Assembly: GCA_028565635.1 (NCBI GenBank) | Contig: JAOXYB010036795.1 | Span: 1 to 13,687, forward strand | Length of the DNA stretch: 13,687 nt | From: Phoronis ovalis | Taxonomy: Eukaryota; Phoronida; Phoronidae | Direction: 5' to 3' | In this document: positions 1-9,073 of the stretch, in pieces | Layout of the letters: every line of letters begins with the position of its first letter | Position numbering within the stretch: the first letter of the stretch is position 1 | The notes under the pieces: generated by a model | Database searches by the model: none | Told to the model about the DNA's origin: nothing | What the model saw: only the letters and a program-made list of their open reading frames with translations | Position numbers and translations under genes: made by a program

Positions 1-77
1 CCCTCTCTCCCTCTCTCCCTCTCTCCCTCTCTCCCTCTCTCCCTCTCTCCCTCTCTCCCTCTCTCCCTCTCTCCCTC
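1..77. repeat. (CCCTCTCT)n microsatellite
   Basis: Nine uninterrupted copies of the 8-bp unit CCCTCTCT plus a five-base partial copy, with no mismatch. The array runs off the left edge, so its true length is unknown. Perfect copies imply recent slippage or an actively expanding locus. On the minus strand it reads as a GAGAGAGG-type purine tract. The adjoining 160 bp are richer in G+C than the rest of the window, so the tract could be the simple-repeat tail of an inserted retroelement. It is not a telomere repeat of the TTAGGG class. Confidence 0.97.
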
Positions 78-240
78 AGCCAGCTATAACTGAGCTATAT
101 GGAGGTCGTCAGTAGCAGCAACCCTTGTCTTTGCTAACAGGGTATGTTCTTCATGGCTAGTGCTGCACAACGGACAGCAAAGAATTCACTTCGCGTAGAG
201 CTCGATCCATAAACTCCCCGGGTTGACACCAGCTATGATC
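78..240. other. G+C-richer flank of the microsatellite, possible retroelement end
   Basis: This stretch is visibly less AT-rich than what follows and has several CpGs (GTCGTC, TTCGCG, CTCGAT, CCCGGG). All reading frames are broken by stops; the longest minus-strand frame is about 26 codons. Read on the minus strand it is unique sequence followed by a (GAGAGAGG)n tail, the layout expected at the 3' end of a LINE or SINE that ends in a simple repeat. I recognise no element family, and no clear tRNA-type A and B box pair is present. A unique region next to a microsatellite is equally possible. Confidence 0.3.
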
Positions 241-1162
241 TCAAAGTATGCATCAGGAATGTTTATAAACTGTTTTTGTGTTTTGTTTGATAGAATAGTT
301 CTGTTTTGAGGATAAACGTATCTAATTATAATTGTGTCAAATTTTTAAGGATGAAATTCTTGTCAGTCGTTATTCAGAGGTTTTACACAGGTCATATGTC
401 TACTATTTGAATGAAATAACACAGTAAAGTTCTAACTGCCAAACTGTTATTTTAAATTATCACCTGTTTTATAAATTTGCGAATAGTTTAAAAAATAAAC
501 ATTAACAGTGGGTGTGGTGTATCGCCAATGCATATTCTTCAAATTGAATAAATTGCTATTTAGCATTTTCTAACTTATCTTTTTTATCCTTTTTCTCTGA
601 CTGCAGTTGTACCACAAAAACGAATTTGCTTACAAAACGATATTACACTCAGTTTTAAACGAAATAACGAAAAGTAAAAGGCCTTTTAATAAAATCACTA
701 TTTAATAAATATCGAAAATATCATCTCCTTAGTCCATAATCGCACTAATAATACTAATGACAGTTTTATGCATATCTAATTTTTAAGAAATATCTATTAA
801 TTTTCATGAACGACGTGGACTACTAGTAATACACAGCTGCCATCTGAAACATTGGCTATTTGCACTATCTTAACTATTCCTACAGCTTCCTTTTTGTTTC
901 CTTATTTATTCACACCACCGAAGAATGCCTACTCATGTTGGAGTTGGACACACATTACCATAACACGTTTAGAAGACGTGATGGTATTGCTGTACATGTT
1001 GTTTTATTAGGGTCGCAAGAATTTCGAAAAGTGCCAACACACCAAAACATATTTTTGTTTTGATCAGCATAAATAAAATCGCAAAATGCAGACCAGTTTC
1101 CAAATAAGCAATAAATGCAGACACGCGCTGGCTCTCCGCAAAATTGCCACTGACCACCAGAT
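241..1162. other. AT-rich non-coding stretch, no gene seen
   Basis: Mostly AT-rich DNA with stops in every frame. The open frames at 860-1063 (plus) and 955-1200 (minus) are 60-80 codons long, cover each other in antisense and have no recognisable domain or codon pattern. AATAAA-like strings occur by composition alone. I see no RNA gene or mobile element boundary. Confidence 0.75.
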
Positions 1163-1288
1163 ACCATGTAAACCTTTCCGTGTAAGATAAATAAGTACAA
1201 TTTAGCTAAAAATAGAAATATGCCAACCTGAGGTAAACCCAGGTATGCTAATTAAAATTCAAGTTTTAGTTCTTTACCTTCGTTTCTC
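1163..1288. repeat. Local direct duplication, copy A
   Basis: About 126 bp that recurs at 1327-1453 in the same orientation at an offset of 164-165 bp. Shared landmarks in order are CATG.AA.CC.TTT, GTGTAAGATAAA, ACAA.TTAG.TAAAAATA, ACCTGAGGTAAACC and a closing TTTTCTC-type end. Identity by eye is about 80 percent with one or two single-base gaps, so the event is old. Neither copy codes for protein. It may be two degenerate units of a ~165-bp tandem repeat; the 38 bp between copies does not clearly match the DNA after copy B. Confidence 0.75.
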
Positions 1289-1326
1289 TAAGTCCACCGT
1301 CATAAAGACGATAGGACGAGAACTTT

Positions 1327-1453
1327 GTCATGCAACCCTTTTAGTGTAAGATAAAAAAATACAAATTAGATAAAAATAAAATTATTCCACACCTGAGGTA
1401 AACCAAAGTATGGTTATTTAAATTCAACTTGTAATTATTTGACTTATTTTCTC
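1327..1453. repeat. Local direct duplication, copy B
   Basis: Second copy of the unit at 1163-1288, with the strongest identity in GTGTAAGATAAA and ACCTGAGGTAAACC. It is followed at once by a short G+C-rich string around CCGGCCGGGCGG (1453-1465). At 1508-1532 the text GCGGCAAACCATGTATGCTG loosely recalls the GAGGTAAACC...GTATGCTA part of the unit, so a decayed third copy is possible but not established. Confidence 0.72.
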
Positions 1454-2839
1454 CGGCCGGGCGGTATAGAAACGGTATGCAGCGAACTAACATCGTACTT
1501 TAATTAGCATGCGGCAAACCATGTATGCTGTCGTCCCCAAAACAAATTGATTAACACTTAATGCTATTTTTTAGTCATTTAATTTTTTGTTCTTAAACAA
1601 AGTTTGGGACATTCACCAAGGAATAATTACATGCTATTCTAGGATACCGATTAATAGTTTTTATTTTAACGAGATGTAAAATATTCACCCCGCCACTACG
1701 AAATAAGGTCTCATTCTGAATACTTAATCGCTTAGGGACAGTCACACGTACATGAGCTTGATTTTTTTACTGGTTCGTCATATTTCTTCTCACTCCCACA
1801 AGTTATATCATTTAAGGTTTACTCAGCTGATTGTTGTTTATTTCCGATATTCGATATATGTATCACAGTAAACAATCAATGTTAACTGAGTGTGACTGCA
1901 GTATCCCCCTCCGATAATTAAATTTAAATTTTTTGTGTTAAACCTGTGGAATGAGACACCGTACTCAAGAATTTTAATTACATTTTAATGAATACAACAG
2001 AAGTTTACCAGGTCCACCAGTTTAGAAACACTAGCGATAAACAGCACCTATAAGACACTGTTAAGGTTATCCTGTCCGCCATCGGGCTAATCTTACGATG
2101 TAGTACGAAGAACATGAGTGAGTTATAATTCAGCTATATATGTGTTCTCCAAGTTCACGAGGAGATCACGGCATAATATCAGCAAAATACATTTTGACGT
2201 TTTGTTACAATGTTTAATCAAAACCCTGGAGCTCCGAAGCTGCATATTCATATATTGCATGCCCGGGATTGTAGGCGTGTAATTAATTGTTTTTGCCTTT
2301 TATATTGCCGTGTGCCTTACACATATCACAGAATCCGAATTCTAAAAAGAGAGACATAACCCTGATGCTTATAAAATTGAAAAAATTTCAAAAATTAAAA
2401 TAAAAAGCGAGTTTTTTTAAAATTACAATGCTGAATCAGAGATATTCTACAAGCTGTATTGTCACTTCGTACTTACCTTTAATTTTAATTAACCTTTGCA
2501 CGGATAAGCTAATAGCGACACGCGGTGGAGAACATGCGTAGCTCTAATGATGCATAGGAACCATGTTTGTAAAGAGAGCAACTCCATGACAGTGTCTCAT
2601 ACACAGACTGTCTAAGATTTGCTCCCTTTATTACTGGTCATGTAGAAGCTTTTTCATCCAACTGTAGTATTGTGGAATCTAGTATAACTGAGTGTCATAC
2701 ATTGTCTATAACATATAATTGAGAAACCACAATGAGCAATCTGTATGCTGTATTGTATAGTCTTGCACATATATAAATATAAACATAAAATATATACATA
2801 AGAGTATGCATGGAATTGAATATGAAAAATAAACTAATT
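1454..2839. other. AT-rich non-coding stretch, no gene seen
   Basis: About 1.4 kb without a usable reading frame. It begins with a small G+C-rich spot (1453-1530, about eight CpGs) and has another mild one near 2068-2110, but stops interrupt all frames in both. Many TATATA and AATAAA strings near 2760-2840 reflect composition. I see no terminal inverted repeats or RNA gene. Confidence 0.75.
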
Positions 2840-3052
2840 TTATAACGTATATAAAGTCCTTGTCATACATATGCGACCCATGGACATCCGATGATACTCA
2901 GCCCCCGACTCAACCACGCATGTCGATCGAATCTCACCAGTTGCCGTTGAATCGCACATACGAACATCGCACTTAAACTTACTCAAGGCCAACGTCCCTT
3001 TTCTACAAGTTACCACCCGTTTAGAATGACACGAATTGACTTGCGATGTAGC
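2840..3052 (-). other. CpG-rich patch with a 70-codon open frame, possible exon
   Basis: Between 2873 and 3054 the base composition rises to nearly half G+C, and I count 14 CpG dinucleotides in about 185 bp, more than expected from its C and G content and unlike the flanks. On the minus strand one frame is open for 70 codons, from just after a TAATAA double stop (3058-3053) to a TAA at 2842-2840. It starts ATSQVNSCHSKR and contains FKCDVRMCDSTATGE, but has no methionine until about residue 32. The peptide is basic and rich in Ser, Thr, Val and Cys, and I recognise no domain. Two plus-strand frames are also partly open, so the frame may simply follow from higher G+C. It could be a small exon, a transposon fragment or a regulatory islet. 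Confidence 0.25.
2848..2856 (+). promoter_or_regulatory. TATA-box-like sequence TATATAAAG
   Basis: A full match to an animal TATA-box consensus, about 25 bp upstream of the start of a CpG-rich patch (2873-3054), which is the spacing expected to a transcription start. No long plus-strand frame follows: the ATG at 2880 stops after four codons. An identical string at 11959-11967 has no such context, so in AT-rich DNA the match alone is weak. Confidence 0.2.
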
Positions 3053-3055
3053 TTA

Positions 3056-3895
3056 TTACCTGTATGCTGTAACTGCATTCAAATGATGTACTTGTAGCTT
3101 GAACTAAAATGTTTTGGGGTTTATGATACTTTAAATTTCAGATGTCTTGAATACATACCATTCATAAACCGTTCGTTGATAACTGGTTAAATACTATCGA
3201 GTGTAATATTCTTTTCCCCATCTTTGTCTCGCATTTTATATATTTGAACATTCTAATATACACAGACGGTACTCTGAATAGCTTAGAATAGGCTTAGGGA
3301 CTAAACAGAGTAATATTGACTACCTTGTCATATATTTATTGTACTTGCTATGGTATAAAAAAGTAATACAACTGTTTTGTTTATTTAGAATAGTTCATTT
3401 AACATGCTTTCTTTACCGATCAATTTTGCAGGCAATTAAATAATGAATTATAAAAGCTAAGAAAACAAAATAAAATCATTCAACAGTACATGAATATGTT
3501 CCAAAGTTTATGAGCTGCTTTGAGGCAAATTCTTTTTTTTTTAATTATATACATCAAATAAAATGTCAGGGAATAAATTTTGTACAATGGAATTTTGCAA
3601 TATCAGATTTAAACACAGTCATTTAAATATATATACGCATAGCTTAGACTCAACATTTGCTCCATACTATTTGATGCAGATTTATTGTACACATTTGTAC
3701 AACTACTGCACTTATAAACCATTTCATGGTATATTCGACAAATTTTGGTATATTATGGGGTATACTGTACCTATTCCCCAATATATAATGTGGACGCGGC
3801 ACCGTTTTAGTTTACGGTTACAATAAGCGCAAAAAATTGATATAGGAGGGGGTATTTTTGAGTTTTCTTGATTTTCAACATTTATAATAAATAGT
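3056..3895. other. AT-rich non-coding stretch, no gene seen
   Basis: A 10-base T run lies at 3533-3542. An 87-codon plus-strand frame (3563-3826) encodes a His-, Tyr- and Cys-rich peptide typical of translated AT-rich DNA, with no domain. Pyrimidine-plus-AG strings such as ...TTTAAATTTCAG (ending near 3141) resemble splice acceptors, but no open frame follows them. Confidence 0.72.
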
Positions 3896-4004
3896 TGGTT
3901 CGAAATGTTGACCCTCAGAGGCATACCCAAAGATATATCGAAGAACCCTCCAAGACAGAGTACAAAATATATATCGAAAAAGCCACCAACTAGACTCTGA
4001 GTAC
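3896..4004. repeat. Degenerate ~37-bp tandem repeat, two clear units and one doubtful
   Basis: Units at 3933-3963 and 3969-4004 share ATATATCGAA, then a CC.CCAA block, then GAC and GAGTAC, with about five bases inserted in the second unit (roughly 27 of 31 positions match). An earlier stretch from 3896 (TTCGAAATGTTGACCCTCAG) may be a third, more decayed unit; the CGAA landmark recurs at 38- then 36-bp intervals. Non-coding. Confidence 0.6.
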
Positions 4005-4675
4005 TATTAGAGTTTTATTATTTGTTTCACGACTTCATGAGAAGGATGCTTCCAAATTTAATTATTTTTTGATGAACAAATTGTTTGCAGCTCGTTATTG
4101 CAGTTTAAAGAATCGCAAAAAATGACTATTGCAGTGTTATATTAATAATGTGTGTTTCCTGAAACTTTAATTTACGTCAATGTCAATAAAATTCAAAGCA
4201 GCACGAACGCGGACACTTAATTCATATTTAGGCAAGTTTACAAGTTTTACCAACAAAACAGTACTTCCCGAATACTTTATTTTTCAATATCATCATCAAT
4301 GATCACCTGCTGTGACTGTAGACTATGATTAATTCAATATTGTTAATAAATGACTAAAACAATTAAGGCAAGTAGTTGAATGTGGTACAATTAAACATGT
4401 AACAAAAGAAAGAAACATGTTTTTGGAAGGTGATAGAATGATCTAGGAAATGAATTTCTTTATAATATCTTTTTTAAAATGATAGTGACAGTGACATTTC
4501 CAGTGCAAAAGATGAATAAATGACACACATATATATATACGTAATTGTAAAATATATGACACTGAAATCACTAAGTACACTTGTTAAATTTATCTAGTTT
4601 AGATTTATAAGTATAGGACAAATGTTTTAGTTACATGTATGTTAAAGTACCTGGATTTGTTTAATCTGTTTCTTC
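4005..4675. other. AT-rich non-coding stretch
   Basis: No frame of note. It contains a short dispersed repeat copy (4387-4422), a 10-bp palindrome AAACATGTTT (4413-4422) and a small AC/AT microsatellite-like tract near 4522-4541. Confidence 0.72.
4387..4422 (+). repeat. Short dispersed repeat, copy 1
   Basis: This 36-bp segment beginning ACAATTAA matches 9038-9073 at about 29 of 36 positions without gaps, sharing ACAATTAA, TGTAACAAAA and ATGTT. Flanks match only weakly at the same offset, so it could be a relic of a dispersed element or partly compositional. Confidence 0.3.
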
Positions 4676-4770
4676 TAAACGCGCTGAACTGGCCCTTTAG
4701 CTTTTGGGCCGAGATGGGCGTTCGATCAATGTAGCTGGCGTCTACTGACGTCTATTGGAGAGTGGGCTTT
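4676..4770. other. G+C-richer patch with GGCCC/GGGCC hairpin
   Basis: An islet of near-even composition. GGCCC (4691-4695) can pair with GGGCC (4706-4710) across a 10-base loop. It is followed by CGTCTA twice, 10 bp apart (4739-4744, 4749-4754), the second overlapping a CRE-like TGACGTCT (4746-4753). The plus-strand frame reads NALNWPFSFWAEMGVRSM before a stop, which is too short to call. It may be a remnant of an exon or mobile element. Confidence 0.3.
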
Positions 4771-5215
4771 TGAGTAATTCTTCCACAGTGGTAAAATGCA
4801 ATCTGTTTGATTTCTAGGGACGTTTATTACAAGAGGGCGTCTAAAAGGAACATCCGTTTTCTCATATCGTTTTATGAGTTTTTGGATAGATATCTAAATA
4901 AAGTTATTAAGGCCAAACGTTTTTTCGAATGAATGTAAAAAGGTATATAATTTCTTATATAATCAAGTGCTTCTAAATACCCTAGTTGTATCCATGTGCG
5001 CTGCGACATCTGGCAGCGCTTCTACGCAAAACTGATGCCCAGATTTTCAACATATATGAGAGAAACCTGATATTAAAAAAATTTGAAATCTTTTTATTTA
5101 TACTAAGTCTCTATCCTGTTTTTCACTTTGATGTGGGTATTTTTGAGAATGTCTTGTTTTCCCCTAAACTCTTAAGTATTGCAAAAATTTGATCCTTTAT
5201 CATTAGCTTTTTCAC
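4771..5215. other. AT-rich non-coding stretch, no gene seen
   Basis: A 68-codon frame (4986-5192, plus) opens with a TTG rather than an ATG. It has a hydrophobic middle (EIFLFILSLYPVF) made mainly by T-rich sequence. No domain is visible and no splice context is convincing. Confidence 0.7.
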
Positions 5216-5350
5216 TGGCGTTCCCAGGTAGATATACTTTCTCAGACTTCCGCCCTAAGTCTACGTCTATGGGTGTGCAGATGCTGGCACCCTATACTTT
5301 TAGATGTGGATGACGGCGCTTATGTTGCTTTAGTATAATTCGGGGTTCAT
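5216..5350. other. G+C-richer patch with short open frame
   Basis: A mild rise in G+C with CpGs at GGCG, CCGCC, ACGTC, GACGGCGC, TTCGG and CTCGAG. A plus-strand frame from about 5177 to 5311 reads through FSLAFPGRYTFSDFRPKSTS and ends at TGA. Another frame contains LDVDDGAYVALV. Neither is recognised. It may be a decayed coding or mobile fragment. Confidence 0.22.
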
Positions 5351-5551
5351 AGTTCTCGAGCATTATGATAAACCTTTTGTCACAAACCATGTACCTACTA
5401 CATCACCCTCTCCTCAGAAAATCCTTCATTTGTGTCTCGATAAAATGTGAAATGCAAAAATCTAAACAACAGTGAACATAGCAACCATCTATTACTGCAT
5501 CAACTAGCGGTTCCACAAAATAGTTGAATACTTACAACAAAGAAAGTGACT

Positions 5552-5572
5552 ATGGATCTACAATAGATCCAT
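5552..5572. repeat. Perfect 9-bp hairpin with 3-base loop
   Basis: ATGGATCTA, then CAA, then TAGATCCAT: nine consecutive pairs around a triloop. The stem is too short for a microRNA precursor. No gene ends next to it and no T-run follows, so a terminator role is not supported. Confidence 0.6.
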
Positions 5573-7210
5573 CACCTATCCACCATCTGTACATGTCAAA
5601 GTTAGACTGTTGTCTCAAGGTACCAGCTCGCGACAATATCTTTGCGCCTTTCAACCTTTTATTGTATGGAAATCATGAACTTAATTATAATACTTAATTA
5701 CCGTGTCTTTTGCTAGATCACTAACTATAAAATATTGCATTAAGTTCAGTTAATCGACTAGAAATCTTAATGAAAATAATGTAAACTGATATACCAACAC
5801 TCTTACAGTGTTAAATGGTGTAAAAATCACATCAGGATTTAAGTCTTTACAATTAAACTTCAATAAAAATGCTGAAAAAGCATACTATAGCCTTAGGTGG
5901 TAATTTTTCACAAAAAAGAACATTTGATAAGATCGTTAAATGTCTAAGGTACAAAGACCTATACGTTCTTAGGTAAATATACTTTAGGTGTTCCTTTTAC
6001 AATACCTTTTCACGCATGCTTTTACCGACACAAAACAAATTATGACACACATTTTTATACGAGCATTTTGCATATAATCACACCTGTAGGAAATGTCTGT
6101 GTCTGACCGATTTGCACAATTTAAGGGACAAAGATGCATATTTTTTTTTTGCACAAACCATGTTAATTTATTAGAACTATATACCTGTGCGTTATAGTTC
6201 GACTTGTTCACTTTACTTGGCCAATGAAAATCCGCTTTAAAGAGGTATTTTATTTATTTATGTTGTAAAACATTTGAACTACGAGATTATTGTGTTACAT
6301 AAAAGAATTATGACTAACACATACTAAAAAAAGCTGCTGGTTTTAATTAATTCCACCACAGAGAAAAATTTTCAAATTACAAGAAGTCGGTGAATTGAAA
6401 TGGAAGGAACTGGAAAAGCAGCGAAGTTGGTTAAATAAAAACAATATCTTTTACAAACATTTATGAATCAAAAAATTCAATTAGCGAATTTTCTAAAATC
6501 AAACATATATCGGGGACAAAATTTCTGGACCGCTAAAGTTTTAACTTAAATTTTTTCGCATATTCATAACTTTTTCAGAAATTTATGTCGTACATGCACA
6601 ATAAGTTCGTTTAAGGAATGCACTTCTAAAACATGTTACTATATCAATATTTGCATGTACTGAATAAAGTATTGGTTTAAATTTATTATAGTCTATTTGA
6701 AATCCATTCAAAAAGGTAAATAAATGCGCGCAACCGGCTGTCCAGACACACTGGTTTACGTCCCTGGGGGTACTAAAATTATTTTTGAGTGGGGTTGTCA
6801 TCAGGACTGACAGAAAATTTCAGATTTTGATTGTATAATTTTCATGTTTTGCTAATGAATTGCAACTGTTCCAAAATTTCCATTTTTAAAAACAAAATGT
6901 ATTACTTCCAAATTACTTTCAAAACTTCAAATAATTTAAATTTTTTAATTGGTCCTTCTATACTTTGCAATTCACAGCAATCTTTCTTACGTTTCCTTCG
7001 CACAATATTTTAACAATGGATAGGATATTGCTAAATTTCGGAAACAAGTGCGAAATTTCGGCTTTAATTGGTGGTTTATATCATTCAAATTAAAAAGTCC
7101 AATTAATTATTCACCACAATTTCATGAACAGTAGACACATTTGATTTGGCGCTTCACCAGGGCTGTCTAACGCTTACTGAATAGGACCTACAATTTGTAC
7201 AATCGTTTTT
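5573..7210. other. AT-rich non-coding stretch, no gene seen
   Basis: About 1.6 kb with scattered 60-75-codon frames on both strands (5984-6211, 6583-6801, 6831-7013), all Asn/Lys/Phe/Ile-rich and without domains. Other features are a 10-base T run (6141-6150) and a 9-bp direct repeat AAATTTCGG 20 bp apart (7033-7041 and 7053-7061). A short more balanced stretch near 6725-6810 has no conserved frame. Confidence 0.72.
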
Positions 7211-7513
7211 CACAGGTAAAAACCCCTGACCCTGTGGTAAATAAAGGTCACCAAAAATATACCCTGCGGTAAATGAAAATACATGGAAAATTTACCCTGT
7301 TGTAAATAACTCTCGAAATAGATACCCTGTGTAGAATTCACTTGTAAATTATGTACCTCGTGGCAAATAAATTTGGTAAAATTTACGAACCTTAACTTTT
7401 CATACCTGTCGTAAATGCGTTTTCCAAGAAATACACTATGTGGTAAACGAATATTTTTTGAAAATATACCCTGTGATAAATATCCAACAAGAAAAGTATA
7501 CCCTGTGGTAAAT
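7211..7513. repeat. Minisatellite with conserved ACCCTGTGGTAAAT core, ~32-bp period
   Basis: Nine copies of a 14-bp core lie at about 7229, 7261, 7294, 7324, 7355, 7404, 7434, 7468 and 7500, separated by variable AT-rich linkers. Spacings are 32, 33, 30, 31, ~49, ~30, ~34 and 32 bp. The 49-bp interval holds a half-unit (GGTAAAATTTACGAACC, 7375-7391). The best copies (7229 and 7500) are identical; others differ at one to five sites. The core with its flanks approximates the dyad TTTACC-CTGT-GGTAAA. The minus strand is open across the array for 153 codons, but the core is read in all three frames (LPQGI, YHRV and FTTGY forms), so it is not a repeat protein. The core is conserved while linkers are not, unlike a simple tandem copy. 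Confidence 0.88.
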
Positions 7514-9037
7514 GCAGGAGCTGAAAAAAGGGGGCCTATTGGCGGCATATATATAGAGTGACTTTTGGGCACCAACTGTTCGTGTACCACAGATAATTTG
7601 CTAGTGACACGGACCAAGTTCTTTGAACACGTAACTTCTAGATAATGCGTACATAACAGTTTCCAAAACATAAGTCTGATTTTATGCTGTTTATTGTTTT
7701 ATAGTTAAAAATTAAAATGTAATCATCAGCTCGCTAACTCAAGTAATTGTCGCAAGGTGTCGTTGGGCCTGAAGATTTTAAATGTATTGTATAATCCAAT
7801 TTCCGCGCAGAAATTAATTTATTTGAAAAAGAAATTGCAGACTGTTCTGCGCGCTTTGTTTGGTCTGGTTTACTTTGTATTGAGATGAATTTATACTTCA
7901 CATCTTTTTTTTTGCGTTTGTTCTGACTAGTACTAGTAGTCCTGTTCAAACAAACCAAGCCACGAGACATAGCCATCGTGTTAACTATATCGGACTGCTT
8001 AACATCCACAGATTATAACATAGTTACCATTTTTCATTCATCTAAATCGTTTCAGCGGACCCATTCGTTGAACTCTCATCTTCTAATTGTCCGTGCTAGA
8101 CGAACAGATTGTAAAAAGGAAGTTAGGTGAATGAAAAACAATTGCGTGTGATAATCGGTGGATGCTGGGCAGGCCTGTTTTATCTGAGTTTCATCTTCTA
8201 AGCTTCATCGACAATTGCTTCATTTCTCTGTGGTCAGTATGACATAGCATGATTGAATATCTCAGTACCAAAAAAAACATTAAACTAATGTTAATGATAT
8301 TTCTAATTTGGCAAACTACAATATGAATCGCATCATCGTCTGCTGGTGTGTTGTGTCAATTCAAGTTGTGACTGCAGGATGAATGCATAACACTTCACTA
8401 TTTAGCGTTCTGTTGGCACTGATAGACATCGTGAGTGGAGAAGTAAATGAGGAAGGTACATTTTCAAGTTTGATTTCCATTTATTTAATCTAAATTGAAA
8501 TTTAAAAAAAAACATAGCTGTGCATTTAAGAAAAATTGCGAAAATTGCTTTTTTCTGTACTTTTGTACATTTAATTTGCGTAGATGATAACATACAAACA
8601 TCAGCAATTAATTCGCAACCAAAACATAACCAGTCATTAAAAAAAACAATAAGCATGTTCTTTACACTAAAGTACGCAACATAGGCTGCATGTATTATTT
8701 CTTTATTTCAAGCACTGAATAGTATAGTTAATAAAAAAAATCAGCCGAATTCAAATCGTACAAAACGTGCTGTAATTCACATAGTGCGTGTGCGTAGCAT
8801 ACAGTTCCAACACCGTACCCAGGGTAATATTTGCGCTGTTTGTTAAAGATATGAAGTATAAATGTGCCCCTGGTAACAAAAAAGACATGCTTTCATTGTC
8901 ATTTGCTTAAAAATATTTAATTTGTAAAATGTTAGAAAGTCTAGATTTTCCTTTAAATGTTTGGTGCTTAAACACATTAGCACCGTCGTCTGTATAGAAA
9001 AGTGCTAAAACAAAAATTTGTAGTTTACTGTTTTGGA
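7514..9037. other. AT-rich non-coding stretch, no gene seen
   Basis: Frames at 7734-8009 and 8402-8656 (both minus, 91 and 84 codons) are low-complexity Lys/Ser- or Phe/Lys-rich peptides without domains. Small symmetrical strings include the 12-bp palindrome ACTAGTACTAGT (7926-7937) and a 7-bp hairpin AACATTA/TAATGTT (8276-8292). None forms the end of a larger inverted repeat that I can find. Confidence 0.72.
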
Positions 9038-9073
9038 ACAATTAATCGTGTAACAAAAAAAAATAAGATGTTC
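9038..9073 (+). repeat. Short dispersed repeat, copy 2
   Basis: Partner of 4387-4422 in the same orientation, about 81 percent identical over 36 bp. It includes an A-run of nine bases, which inflates the apparent match in AT-rich DNA. Confidence 0.3.

Noticed and set aside
860-1200. Overlapping plus and minus frames of 62-81 codons
   Set aside because: Mutually antisense, with no domain, no splice context and ordinary composition.
2925-2933. GATCGAATC, a match to the tRNA/SINE B-box consensus
   Set aside because: No A box at proper distance and no cloverleaf or poly-A/simple tail, so a tRNA-derived SINE is not supported.
7211-7513. CRISPR-like array (repeat core with variable spacers)
   Set aside because: Cores are only 14 bp and degenerate, linkers are about 18 bp and vary in length, and the sequence is eukaryotic in character with no cas genes.
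7210-7671. 153-codon minus-strand frame as a protein-coding gene
   Set aside because: It spans the minisatellite and reads the same core in all three frames. The part outside the repeat has no domain.
7734-8009. 91-codon minus-strand frame
   Set aside because: Lys/Ser-rich low-complexity peptide with no motif; length is unremarkable for a 13.7-kb window.
8128-8225. Imperfect inverted repeat around CAATTG, considered as ends of a small transposable element
   Set aside because: Only about 13 of 18 positions pair, with no target-site duplication.
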